A DNA stretch of 49,238 nucleotides from NCBI GenBank assembly GCA_000697475.1, contig JNEU01000921.1, forward strand, positions 1 to 49,238, in the 5' to 3' direction. A program made the position numbers and the translations under genes. The stretch is from Lichtheimia corymbifera B2541. Lineage: Eukaryota > Mucoromycota > Mucoromycetes > Mucorales > Lichtheimiaceae. The notes below the pieces were generated by a model that was given only the letters and a program-made list of their open reading frames with translations, searched no databases and had not been told where the DNA came from. Of the stretch, positions 34,184-46,132 are shown in pieces. Each line of letters opens with the position of its first letter. Positions within the stretch are counted from its first letter, which is position 1.

Positions 34184-35526
34184 TTACAAGAGAAAGTGGG
34201 TATATCGACGACTTTCCACGTGTACTTCCATGTCGGTCAATTTGTACTCATTCAATTCCTGTTTTATCTTGACGGCCAATGTAGGGGTCAATTTTTGGCA
34301 CGTTGCTTCTGTATCGCATCGTCGATCGTATTCACTGGAGCTAAACGTTTCATGCACTTGAATGGTGGGGTAGAATTGAATCTTTTTCTTTTTGCCCGAT
34401 GAGGAACAAGAAGAGGAGGAAGAAGATAAAGATGAGACGGTCGATACATTGGATGATATAGTGGGTGTTCGTGGTGGCGTTGGACACGATGATTTCACAA
34501 AGGGTGGTGCTGGTGGTGCTGGTAATGCTTCTTGTTGATCTTCATCGGTGGTTTCTTCTTCGGGCACGGTGGGTACATTGTTGTGCTTTTGAAAAAGACC
34601 TGACAAGGCAGCAATGGATGAACGCCGCCGTACACGTGTAGTAGTAGTAGTAGTAGCTGATGCTGATGTCGTTTCAGGTACTTCGGATTCACTCTTTCCT
34701 TTGAAAACTTCCTTGATACGTCGAGAAAAGGATCGCTTGGAGCTCACCGACATACCAGATACAGAGGATGCAATCGATGTGACGGATGATCGACGTCCTA
34801 CAGAGAATTCAGTCGAAGAGGCACCTGATACAGTGGATGAGGATGAAGAGGATGTGCGAGAAGGTCGTGGATCATGAAAAGAAGACAACGAATGCTGAGA
34901 AGAAATGGATGATCGTGAATGAGGTGATCGTTGTGCTGGTGAAGATCGAGGACTACTACTGCGGGTAGGCGTTGATGTTGATTTGTGGATAGAACGAGGT
35001 GCAGCAGATGTATCAACCCAGAGATTCGGATGGCAATTAGGATAATAGTACTGATAAGGTACATAAGGTTGCTGGTAAGATCCACCATTCTTTTGCTGGG
35101 ATGATGCAGCAGCAGCAGCGGCAGCAGCAGCATATTGCTGTTGATAGTATGCCCATTCGGCAGGGGATGGGTACCCCATGTTGGGATATCCCCAAGCAGA
35201 AGGTGGCATCATGTTTGCTTGATCAAGCTGGTTAGATGCAAGTAATGTCAGTAAAACGACCTAAAAAGCAGGGAGAGGTGCAGCGGAAAGGGGAATCCAA
35301 GGAGGGTTGTTGCTGTGTAACATTCCCAGCTTGATATATCAACCCACGTCCGTCTACATTGGAGGGATAAAGGGATGGACTTTGTTACCTGCTTTTGCTT
35401 GTGGTGTCGCATCTTGCTGGATGCCATGTAGTTTGCCAATGCAACGTCCTCTCCAATCTTCTCTTGTTGACGTCTCGAGCGATTACTGGGGCGGGAATAT
35501 TGTTGATGAGCTGTCATTGTAGCCAT
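34184..35526 (-). CDS. Bni4-like PP1-docking protein
   Basis: Two exons (35526-35389, 35227-34184) give 1182 bp, 393 residues. Exon 1 (MATMTAHQQYSRPSNRSRRQQEKI) joins in phase to LDQANMMPPSAWGYP. The large second exon alone has an internal ATG, so a shorter annotation is possible. The middle is Ser/Thr/Pro-rich with poly-Ala. The conserved part is the C-terminus: KKKKIQFYPTIQVHETFSSS holds a KIQF RVxF-type site for protein phosphatase 1. It is followed by EYDRR, LTPTLAVKIKQELNEYK and the terminal block EVHVESRRYTHFLL. I recall this arrangement from Bni4, which recruits Glc7 and chitin synthase machinery to the bud neck. Mucorales do not bud in the yeast form, so the site of action is open. 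Confidence 0.68.
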
Positions 35527-37121
35527 TTTTTGTGTGTATATATCTAGCGATGCTGTTTGTGGAGCTTGTAAAAAGGAAAAAGAGGAATAGAGTATGTGTA
35601 TATGTATATATCTGTAGGGCTTGGATAAAGAAATGGGAACGAGCAATAGACCTGTAAAATGGATTGAATGTTGTGTGCGTGTAACTGATGATGTTGTTGG
35701 AGGGATTAAGGCTCAACAATATACACTAGATGGATGGTGGTGGTATATACAGGAACAGATGGAGTAGTATAGTGAAAGTGAGAGCGAGAGCGATTATGAA
35801 AGAGAAAGAGAGGATGGCTACAGAAGGCGACCACAACACAAGTTAAAGGATTGGAAAGGGTGGTTGAAAGTTAGTGGATGGGAAAAAGGAAGGTTGTACA
35901 TAAAAGACGTGCACAGGTTTTATATGCTTTTAGAGAAAGCCCCGCTTATTCTTATCCACTGCAGATACACACGAACACAAAATGGATCAACAACACCCTG
36001 TGACCTCTTCCCCCGCCTTAACCTTCTTTTTTAGAATATGATCTCCTACTTCTACTGATGCAATTCACCCTGCTACTCTCTCTCTTTTACACAAAAATCC
36101 TCTCCTTGCAACGCCTAAACTGGCGGGGCAAAAATCCGGCAGCTTTCGGATGCAACACCCTGTCGGGATGCTATACTACTTGCAGTGTCATACAATGTAG
36201 AAAGAGGTAAGAAAGTAGCGTGATAATGGCTATTAGATATTTTGTGTAGCATTCCACTTGGTTCTTTTTGCATTTGACTCCGCTTAACCCACGTACTTGG
36301 GCATCCTGTACGCATATTCTGTAATAGAGCAACACTTTAATTTTGTGCAGCCAATGGGGACGCTGTTTCCTCCTACTCCCTCTTACTGTATAAGCCTTTA
36401 TACAATACACGCGCTTTCTCCTTTACTCATCACCCGTTTTCTCGTGGGTGGGTGGGTAGGTGTATGTGCTCCTCCTCCCCCAAGTTATTCGTTTGCTCCC
36501 ACACCATATCTCATTCCCACACACACTCATATATATATATATATATATGTACCCATCCTTGCTCCCTTTTGGGCAAAAAACAGACCTTGTTCCCCTTACT
36601 TGAGACTCTCTATTCCTTCTTAACTGCAGGGTAATGTCGGCATGGATACATCTTGCACTGCATAATCATTCACTAAGGGGGCAGATCAAAATGGCATTGC
36701 ATTGTTGCAATCACGTTATTGTGTTTTGTATCCATTACACAATGATGGCAACGCTTATGAGAGGGAAAAGAAGCATGTTACGACATGGTGCATGAATTAC
36801 TCACGGATACCATAAAAATGCTGTCAAGGATGGCGTTACAAGCAAATGCAAGTTGACAGCTCCTTGTTTGTTATGGTGTTCCTTGCAGCAGTCGTGGGAT
36901 GCAAAGGATCTGCACAGACGCGTAAAAAAGGCAAGCGTGCTTCACGTTACACGAAAATTTCATAAAGATATCATGTTGCATAATTTCACTTTTGACTACG
37001 CTGTATTGGCACTTTGTACTCATTACTATATATTTTGACCGATGCCATTTTATATGTCATATTATGTCGAAAGGAGAAGAATTTATTTACAAAACATGCG
37101 TGTAAACGTGTAACAAATAGA
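35527..37121. other. Intergenic, 1.6 kb, no supported gene
   Basis: Simple sequence prevails: GA-rich 35770-35815, an (AT)n tract at 36528-36549, and C/T-rich stretches. It contains the promoter and possibly a long leader of the Bni4-like gene, and the 3' region of the Mrc1 gene. Short open frames (e.g. 36115-36315, 36297-36623) show no motif. Confidence 0.5.
36528..36549. repeat. (AT)n microsatellite
   Basis: Eleven or so consecutive AT dinucleotides in an intergenic region. Confidence 0.9.
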
Positions 37122-39833
37122 TTATCGTTTATTTGATGGCTTTAGCATTCCCAATAGACGTGGTTCACGCTTCTGTAGTGGATTTTCATCAAGCGCAGCT
37201 TTGGGTAACTCCATAAATCGTGCCACCTTGCGTTCAGTTGGCTGTGACTTTGCTGTTAAACCAACACGTGCACTATTCTCTGCAGGTGCGCCCAAGTTTC
37301 CTCCTGATTCAGCCAAAAGTCGTTTTAATCGCTGTCGTTGTTGATCTCGCATCCTTTGATCTCTAGTAATAACCGGTCGTTCTTGTCGCTCAACAACTGC
37401 TATTCCTTGTTCCTCATCACTGTCATCCAGCGTCATCATATGGCGATTGTCAGGTGCTTCATCCTCTTGCTCTTCCTATCAACGACATAATCTTGATCAG
37501 TAATCACGTTATCTAACAACAGCTAATATCCTTTTTACCTCATCCTCTGGAATCACAAGACTCAAGTTACTTCGTGGATCAAGATCATCATCATCGTCGT
37601 CGTCATCATCATCCCCATCACTGCCTTGCATCATGTCATCCCCTTGCTCATGGTCGCTCAAATCCAAACCTTGAGGATCTTCAGGCATGGACTGCAGAGC
37701 CTTTGCAAATGCTGCTGTTTTTGGATCCCGAGCTATATCATAGAGAAGTTAGTCATACAATTCCCTTCAGTGAGTTTGAATCTCATTACACATACCCAAG
37801 GCTTGAATTGGATCGCCACTTTGATCCAATAATCGTTTACGGCGTTCGTTGGCTGCTCGTCGTAATGCAATTAAATCATTGTCTTCTGGATCGTCATAGA
37901 TATCGTAATCATCCAACATGAGACCTGCTTCACGTGCTGCCCGACGACGTCTCAAATCACCACTCATAATATCCTTAAGCAACCGCTCCACCATGTGTTT
38001 ATCGGATTCGGCCAATTGTGAATTGAGTGCTGCACGTAATGTCGCTTCATCCACATGTTCATCCGTTTTATCCACAAGCATCCCATCTTTTTCATATTCA
38101 TCAAGACGAGCATCATCTTCATCCTCATCGGCATCCGGACCACCAGCACCATAGTATTCATCTTCGGATTCCTGTGCTTCAGCATCCAAATATTCACTCT
38201 TTTCCTTGCGTTGCTGTTTGATAGGAGGTGCTGCTGCTGTTTCCATGGTGGTGTCTTGCATTGGCTGATCGACTTGCTTTTCTGATGCTGTATCGCTCTC
38301 TTCTTCTTCATCGCTGAATAAGACGTTGTTGCGTTTTCTTTTGCGAATAGGCTGATCATCATCATCATCCTTCGGTATCGCCTCTGGTGGGTTGGTGGTA
38401 GCTTCATTCTCCTTGTCATCATTTTCCTCCTCATTCTCTTCCATGTGTACGTCCTCTTCATCGCCAATCTCTTCTTCTTCGTCGTCTTCTTCTTCTTCTT
38501 CACCGGATAAAAACAATTCCTCAAAGACATCTTCATCTTCTTCATCGGGTACTTTGTCGTCATCATTGGAAGGTCGACTCTTGCGTCCACTTTCTCTGAT
38601 AAAATGCTCGTTGACTTGCATACCAATTTGCTGAGCCTGTTTCTCAAGTGCCAATTGATGCCGTACAATTTCCTCGGTGGTCTTGAAGGTACCCGTAGCA
38701 CGTGCTTTTTCTTCCATCTGGCGTCGACGTTCAAGCATTTCTTTTGCCATCATATCCTGTAATCGTTTGTTGAGATCACGATGTGTCATGGGTCGATTTC
38801 TTAAAGGCGATGGTGATGACTGGAATTGTTCAAAAGGTAATCGAGGTCGATCAGGGGACGCAACATCCAACTCCTTGACAGCTTGTGGGTGCACAATTTC
38901 CAAATCACTGTCGCTATCATCATTCAATGCTTTGACTTTTTCACGGATCATGGTATTGGGTGATTTATCTGGAGGTGGTGATGATGACAATAAGCGTTGC
39001 TGTTTGAATTTCTCCATGACGTGGTTGAATGAAAGCTTGTCTGTGCGTGGCTGTAACTTTGCAACCGTTGTACGCGTCAAACGTTGATTCTCTTGATGCA
39101 TCAGTCGTTCTGCACGTTTTGACATTGCACGTTTTGGGGGTCGCTTTCTCTTCTTTCCATCCTCTTCCTCTTCCTGCTCCTCCTCATTATCATCATCTGA
39201 TACGATTGCTGTTGCTGGTGGTGTTGATGAAGAAGTCTTTTTCTTTTGACGTGTCTTCTTGGGTTGTTGTTGTCGTCGTCGTTGTGTTTTTTGTTGTTGC
39301 TCATCTTCACTACTGCTACTGCTGCTGCTCTCACTGTCACCGGCAAAGAAATTGAGCGGTCGTCTTTGAAGAGGTGTATGTCGATTTGCTGTAGGTGAGG
39401 AAACTGCAGCTGGCAATCGTTGATATGCCATATCATTACCCTCATCATCGCTACTATCGTCGTTATTGCTTTTATCGACACGAGGTGAAGGCTCAGTACG
39501 AAGAAGTGATTGTACAGCTGGTGTCTTGACTGCAGCAGGTGTACGAAACAAGACATTATCCTTGAGTGGGTCATCGTCGTCATCGCTATCGTCGTCGTCG
39601 TCCAATGCACTGGTCAAAGTGGTGTCTCGCATTAAACGCTTCAATCTAGCTGAAATGTTGAGGTTGTCTACACCGGTCAAACCGCCTTGATCGTCGCTGT
39701 CATCGTCTGAATCGGACAAGTCGATGGTTGTCTTTTTCTTGTCTGTGGCCATTGGGGTATCATTGTCATCCGAGCTCAAGGCTAAGAGGGTATCCTTGTT
39801 ACTGGGGAGTGTATCCGTGGTGGTGGCATCCAT
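37122..39833 (-). CDS. MRC1: DNA replication checkpoint mediator Mrc1/claspin
   Basis: Three exons (39833-37796, 37732-37539, 37475-37122) give 2586 bp, 861 residues. The protein is highly acidic and largely disordered, with SDDDD, EEEED and Ser runs. Diagnostic parts are the NISARLKRLM region, a central helical basic region (RDLNKRLQDMMAKEMLERRRQ), and the MRC1-like domain SEYLDAEAQESEDEYYGAGG, with DLRRRRAAREAGLMLDDYDIYD and DPKTAAFAKALQ after it. Several SQ/TQ and ST-rich sites could serve Mec1/Rad3 phosphorylation. Mrc1 travels with the replisome, couples helicase to polymerase epsilon and relays the S-phase checkpoint. Three ACGCGA-type motifs lie just upstream. Confidence 0.87.
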
Positions 39834-39884
39834 TGTATGTTGAGCCGAGAGAAAGAGAGAGAGAGAGAGATGTCTTGCCCTGAG

Positions 39885-39947
39885 TCGCGTGCTCGTGCCA
39901 AATGCAGAAAATTTCTTGATCGCGTAGATACACGCGATAACCGCGAC
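39885..39947. promoter_or_regulatory. Cluster of MBF-like ACGCGA sites upstream of MRC1
   Basis: TCGCGT (reverse complement ACGCGA) occurs at 39885-39890 and 39920-39925, ACGCGA at 39932-39937, and a further CGCGAC at 39942-39947. All lie 52-114 bp upstream of the MRC1 ATG. Fungal G1/S genes are typically driven by MBF through ACGCGN boxes. This binding assignment is inference from the motif and from gene function. Confidence 0.5.
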
Positions 39948-40365
39948 TCGTTCTCTCCCAGGGGCTGCTGACTTTTAGAACATGCCATCACACTCATACT
40001 ACCTTATAAAAACACCTAATCTGTTCCACTTTGATATGTATCCATCACCCCCTCATTCATAACCCAATCATAAATATTCAAGTATGTGTGCGAGAGAGAA
40101 ACAAGATCCTTGTTCAATTGGTATCATTGTACGTACAAAATATGGGAAAAGGGTGATGTGCGTGTGAATATGAGTGGAAAAAGCAAAAAGGGTGTTGATG
40201 ATGATAATGGCGTGTGTACAATCTAAATCTCATCCTCCATAAACCTGTTTTAAAACCCCTGATCCATCATTGTGGGTGCGCGTATGTGTGTGTAGGTGCA
40301 TTGGTTGTAAGGTGATCGGAATGTGAATAGTTGCGTGGAATGGTGATGGATCAGTGGGATGGTAT
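39948..40365. other. Intergenic between MRC1 and UAP1
   Basis: Mainly the 3' region of the minus-strand UDP-GlcNAc pyrophosphorylase gene, whose stop is at 40366. No further gene or repeat is seen. Confidence 0.5.
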
Positions 40366-42087
40366 TTAGTGGTTGATAGCACGGATGAGATCCTCTCGGG
40401 TTTCAATGATAGCAGGTGCTTGAATAGTCTTGCCATCAACAATTTCCTTAAGACCTTCACCAGCATACGAGACCCAAGGAGAGATTTCAAATTGAAGCTT
40501 CTCAAAGTCATCGGCGTTCTCACCAACAACCTTACCACCAGCAGCCTCAACAAACCGAACATGTTGAGCAATGATATCACGGCGGGAAGTCTCAGGGCAG
40601 TCAACACCAGTGCCAGGAGCATTCTTAAGAGGAGAGAATTCTTCCTTACGGTCAACACCAAGAACAGAGAATTGCTCAGCATAAGGGAAGACATCAAACA
40701 CAAAGCATTCAAGCTTCATGCCGCTGTTGCTCTTGGGGGCAATTTGTTCACCAGTCTCCATGTCAACGTATTTGATCTTCTTCTTGGCAATGTGGTATTG
40801 AAGTTCGGATGCAAAGGTAGGCACGCGTTCAAGGAAAGCGGTAGAGAAAAAGTGGTTGGCAATGTTGGCAGCACCAAAGGTCAAAGAGCCATCCTCATTA
40901 CGCTTCTCGGAAACTTCCTTGGAGATTTCAGAGTATTCGACGACACCATAACGACCATCACGCTTGCAAACAACACCCACAGGTTCCTCAGGGGCCGACT
41001 TTTCAGCAGTCTTGACACCACAGTCAGTGTTCTTGCTAACACAGTAACCGATGAAAACGGGATCAGCAACACGTGCGAGGCAGTTATCCACACAGTAGCA
41101 GTGGGTGTACAATACACCACGTTCCTTGAGCGACTGGATCACACCAGTGTTTTGTACAGCAGCATAAATACCACCGTTGCCATCGGGTGCAATGGCGACC
41201 TAAAATAAAAAACAGGCTAATTTTAGCTTTCTATACGCCGACACGTACCACCTTTCCCCTCCCTCTTTTGAATTCCTTTTTCCCCGCATATATATCAAAG
41301 AATTCCGCACGTGCACAAGCCCATTCCAGAATGATAACTCACCTTGTTCTTAGACTCGAGAATAACTTTACCATCCATAGTCAAGCAAGGAAGGGTACCT
41401 GTATAGCAAAAAAAAAAAAGAGATGAGTGGACTCAATATCAATGAGTGAAGTAAAGCATACATACCTTGTTGGAAAAAGATGACGTTTTCCTCCTTGAGA
41501 CCAAAGAATGAATGTTCCTTGAAGAATTGATAGGTAGCTTCATGGGTGGGACCTGAAGTCATGATATACCAAGGAATGATGCCTTCGCTGGAATCAGTAG
41601 GCTTGCGGTATTGACGAGCGATGTCTTGAAGGCGCAAAATGCGTTCAGCTTGCAATTGGAAAAGAGTCTTGGTGGAAGGAAGGTTGATGTTATAACAACC
41701 CTTGGGTGCACTGGATCCAAGACGAGTACCCTGACCACCAGCCATCAAAATGACAGCCACCTTGCCTTGAGCGATCTGAGTCAAACCAATGGTTTGCCAT
41801 TCACTGATGGTTTCTGGAGAAGCCTTGACAGTGGAATCAAATACTTCTTGAGGCAAAGGTTCGACAGAAGCCTCTTGGCTTTGGCTCTCGGCCTCAGCAC
41901 CAGCAATAGCCTTGGTGTAGATTTGGTTGACGCGATCCACATCCAAGCCAGAGAGTTGTTCATACAAGGCATGTTGCTCATCCACTGATAATTGATTAAA
42001 GAAATGGAAGACGTGACCTTGACCAGCTTGCTCGTAACGGGTCTTCAAGGCTTGCAACTCGGCTTCAGGAATATTGGTGATGGTCAT
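40366..42087 (-). CDS. UAP1: UDP-N-acetylglucosamine pyrophosphorylase
   Basis: Three exons (42087-41466, 41398-41343, 41199-40366) give 1512 bp, 503 residues, a normal length. The nucleotidyl-transferase signature AVILMAGGQGTRLGSSAPKG lies at about residues 111-130. WYIMTSGPTHEAT, the uridine-binding AIAPDGNGGIYAA, and GYCVSKNTDCGVKTAEK, with the C-terminal KLECFVFDVFP, are all family hallmarks. The enzyme makes UDP-GlcNAc from UTP and GlcNAc-1-phosphate in the cytosol, feeding chitin, chitosan, N-glycans and GPI anchors. Codon use is biased, with C-ending codons and few rare ones, fitting strong expression in a chitin-rich fungus. The short 56-bp exon encodes TLPCLTMDGKVILESKNK. Confidence 0.95.
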
Positions 42088-42693
42088 CTTGAATCAGAAT
42101 GTGTAAAGTGAGATGAGGAGAAAAGGAGAAGAGAAAAAAAAGGGAGCGGGCCAGAACCTTTTTATAAAGTTATATGCATGTGCAATAAGTGGGCGTGAGT
42201 ATGTATATATATACACACACTACGTGATGTTTGTGTGCAGATGGGCGTGTCAATGCCAAAAATCCGTTCCGTGGAACGGAGTTATTCCTTGTAGCACAAA
42301 CCGATATTGCACTTGCCACTTTGGGAGCTAATGCATTTAGCACCTAAGGCACACACAACATGTACACGTACAATACCACACAACAGCACGTCATGGTAGT
42401 ATATTCTGCTATTATCACTATTACTATGAGACATCTTGTCATAAAGATTCTGTACATGGCACAAAAGTAATGCATGGTTTAGGTCACACGTTGCATACCT
42501 GTCAACACGTCAGCAACATGATTTGCCCATCACCCCCTCCCCTGTTGCATCCCTGATATTTAGAGATGCATATGGCTGTGCAGCAAATAGCAATGTTTCA
42601 CTTTTTGCTCTTATCACTCTCACATGCGCTTCCCCCCAAGCCTGTTTACTATGGCCCCCATTCATCGCTATTTTACATCGAATTGATAGTGGG

Positions 42694-42727
<34 letters not shown>

Positions 42728-43900
42728 ATATATCAATAGATAAAGTACGGGTTGTATGCATGTGTGTGTGTGCTACCAAAAACGATCATAAAAACAACGA
42801 GTAAGAATGATCAAATATGCGACTGCATATTGATCGCATGTGGCAGCACACGATCCAATCGATCGCTCTTTATTGCTTTTGACTCCGTATAAAAAAAGTT
42901 CTGATAAGCAAGATATGAAGCACTAAAAAAAAGTTGTGGGCTGATTACCAGCATTCTGGTCAACACGTACACGTAGGCACCTGCATGATGATTACATGGA
43001 AAACAAAACATCTGCCCTCCTCTCTCTCTCCCCCCCAACAACATCCCACCCCCAATTCATGGCACTGGCCATGATGATGATGACCACGCCATAATCATCG
43101 ATTCATCCGACTCTATAGTTGTCCTCGTGTCTTTGCCAACCGATAACAAAAAAATAGCCACACACGCACTTTAGCCGCTAGCCCCCTGCACATGCTGTTC
43201 CTTTTATAGTTGCATGATGCATTACTGAGCATCGTGGCAATTTTTAAAGACAAGCCGATGATTCGCTATGAGTAAAAAGCGACCAGGGCAGTGGATGATA
43301 ATAGACTTAACTTTGAGCCCCTTATCATAAAGAGCCGAAATCCACGATGACATGCAAAAGAAAACGAATTCAGCTTCCAAAGTATCCTCACAGATCAAAA
43401 TGCAATATACCAAGCATGTCGTACCGAGGATGGGTTTTTGGTGATAGGATGGCACCAGCCACCTTACCCAGGGACGCCACATTGTACTCCAAAGAATTAT
43501 TTATGGGCACACAGTATATAGCTGTACGATCCTTAAAGTGGTATTGTCATAGTTCGCTTTGATTCTGTTGCGATTATTATCACTATGTTGCATCAACAAG
43601 AAAGCATAATGCGCACATGGATCAACCAAAAAGTATACAATGACTCGTCTCATTGAGGATTTGCACCACGTGAAGTCGCTTGTGGTAGTGCAGGTCTCGC
43701 CCATTTCTTGTTGGGCTCGGCTTCTGCTACCACATAATATCATGGACAATGACTTTGATCATTGTTGTGGTGACACACTGATAACGGGTATATGTACCTG
43801 AGACCATCCCTCACGTATATACACCTTTAATCTTATTTGCCATGATCGTGTGAAGGTTGGTTGGTACACAGAATCTATGCTGATACCATATTAAGGTCAG
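42088..43900. other. Gene-poor intergenic stretch, 1.8 kb
   Basis: Holds the UAP1 promoter near 42088-42200 and a (GT)n tract at 42696-42726. Otherwise AT-leaning sequence with short frames on both strands. A minus-strand frame at 43222-43482 has fair amino-acid composition but no recognisable motif, and I cannot support it as a gene. Confidence 0.5.
42696..42726. repeat. (GT)n microsatellite
   Basis: About 31 bases of uninterrupted GT repeat. Confidence 0.95.
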
Positions 43901-44056
43901 CTTCATACTTGCAGGTCGCCTATACAGGTAAAAGCATCCACATCACTAAAGCATCAACCGCCATGAATGGAAAATGATTACCGCTTACACCTACTGCTAA
44001 AGCATTTAACATAAGGATCCGGCTACCGCTTTTTATTGTTCTAAAGATAGATGCAA

Positions 44057-45305
44057 TGCAGGTAGCCTCTTCCTCCCATTCTAAACTGTTGCCCAATCCA
44101 CTGTATGAGAGCGATTCTCCTGCTTCATCCATCATTGCCACTTACAAAGAATCACCTTTCAACTCGCAGGTATATTTGTGCATCAGCTGTTGATTTTCCA
44201 TCACTTCCCAAGAAGGTGCTTGACCACTTTATCAATTCGATCCATCATCACAACAATTCCCACGCCCACTCACATATAAACAAGGCTGTTGTCACCAACA
44301 CTATTACACATCCTTTCTTTCTACTTGTATGGATACCACCATCAATCAATGGCCCTTAGTAAGTCTCAAGGATGGTCTTTTTGCGATCCCCAAAATGAGG
44401 GTACTTATGCATTCATCTATGTAGTTCACTTCATTGATCATTGGTGTCTACAGTAACGACACTTGGCTTTGTTCCTTGATGGATCCTTTGTGGTAGGTAT
44501 ACTTATCATTTATAGGTAAAAGGCAATCTCAGTTTGATGGGAACTTTGGGACTCCTTTGTAGGTGACATAAGTACACGCTAAGGATTTGAGTACGATGGA
44601 GGCTGCCAAGGATATGCTCCCTTCAAAAATCAACAGCGACCAGGCCAAACTTCTGACCGAATCGTAGATTGTGTTGAATGATTTTATCTTGCAATGCCCT
44701 ATCACGAACCCCAAGCTTGTCACGGTAAATTTCATGTAACTAAATACACCCAGCAGTTATGCTGAGAACTCATCCACTATATTCTCTTCTATAATAGGTC
44801 ATCATGCACAAATAGTCAAGCTCAAAGTGTTGCAAGTCGAGTATTCTCATTGACTATCCCCAAGTCACCACTCGAATTTGAACAAGAAGCGGAGCAATGG
44901 TTTGCCGAATTAATGCACTTCAAGGTAAACTATGGTTATGGAGATGATTGAATACATTAGGCTTACAATTTGCTTCTGTCTTTGGTAGGACCGCAGCTTT
45001 CCAATGATACAATAAAGGACAAGCGTCGGTCATTTGAGGTGTTCTTTGGCTACAGAACCACCAACACCAATCCTGATCACCATTCTGTGAAATCATGGAT
45101 TCGCGGATTTTTTTCCTTCCTTCGAACAATCATGGACCAGCATTCCCCAAGCACCTATATTGTCCGTACACACAAGAAGATATTGACAAACACCAAGGAA
45201 AGAAGCAAAAGGCAATTCCATAGCAATGTTGTACATCCTTCATCATCCCACATTTGTAAACGATCATATATCATACGCTTCACAAAGGAACAAGCCCATC
45301 ATTAG
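44057..45305 (+). pseudogene. Degenerate or unrecognised multi-exon gene
   Basis: Successive short frames have good coding character and plausible splice sites. They read KLLPNPLYESDSPASS at about 44085-44130, VDFPSLPKKVLDHFINSI at about 44187-44240, NDTWLCSLMDPLW near 44455-44490, and QSQFDGNFGTPL near 44523-44560. STMEAAKDMLPSKINSDQ lies at about 44590-44645, FSLTIPKSPLEFEQEAEQWF near 44850-44910, and SNDTIKDKRRSFEVFFGYRT from about 45000 to the TAG at 45303-45305. They cannot all be joined: the first two overlap in different frames near 44168, and an in-frame TAG follows KLLTES near 44665 unless a long intron removes it. I recognise no family. It may be a decayed gene or one whose splicing I have not solved. 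Confidence 0.35.
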
Positions 45306-45617
45306 TACTGTAGTTAACCCTTACGTTGATGGACAAATCATAGTTGACTCATTAGCAAGAAGAGTAATTGCTCGTTGTTGATGATAGTTGTTAATTCAAG
45401 GGGACAATTCAAGGTGCTCTATGCATGGATGAAAATACATACATGAGCAGGCGATGTTGGACAAGAGTAATTTAAAAATCATGCAGAAGCTATCCAAGAT
45501 GATAACCAAAGCCATGCACCTTGTGGGATGCTTGAACAAAACATCTGCGGTATCGTCACGTATATAAAAAGTGAATCGTTGGATAATAAATGTGGCAAGC
45601 AGCCTTCGCATCTTACA

Positions 45618-45785
45618 TTTTGTCATTGTAAAGTTTAGAGATACAGACACCTTTATGTTTACATATGCTGTAAGCGTGATGCTATATGAGAAGTGGTCTG
45701 TGTTGATTGTCAATCCCCTCTCTCATATTAGAGGCAAAGATGGAGAAGGACTTGATGGTGCCACGAAGCTCAGGGGCATGAGTTG
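45618..45785 (+). repeat. Solo diverged half-unit of the terminal palindromic repeat
   Basis: CATTGTAAAGTTTAGAGATACAG is followed by CACCTTTATGTTTACATATG, then CTGTAAGCGTGATGCTATATG. The following segment resembles, with substitutions, the spacer of the array at 47.9-49.2 kb. It stands alone, about 2 kb from that array. Confidence 0.75.
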
Positions 45786-46132
45786 AAGGGTCCGGCCCTA
45801 TTGGCGGAGACATGCATGATGAATCCTTACCCTGCCTCCCTATAGTAAGGTCCGCGTATGATAACCGTATGGAATCTTTTCCAAGCTAACCATGACATGG
45901 TAAATAAGCTAAAAATGATCAGTGCATCCCGCAAGTATTTTGTGTGCATGTATGTGAGGGGCAATGGTATTGTTGTCTCCAGGGTTCATATTCATAAAGG
46001 CTATACATATAATATGTACAAGATAGATACAATTGCTGTGGGTTTATTATCTTTGAATATACAAGCGTCTATTCAAACATATGTATAATCCTGAGAATTA
46101 CCACAGCTATCATCCATTATCAGCATACGAAA

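Noticed and set aside
43222..43482. 86-residue minus-strand frame
   Set aside because: Reasonable composition but no motif, no splice partners, and opposing frames of similar quality.
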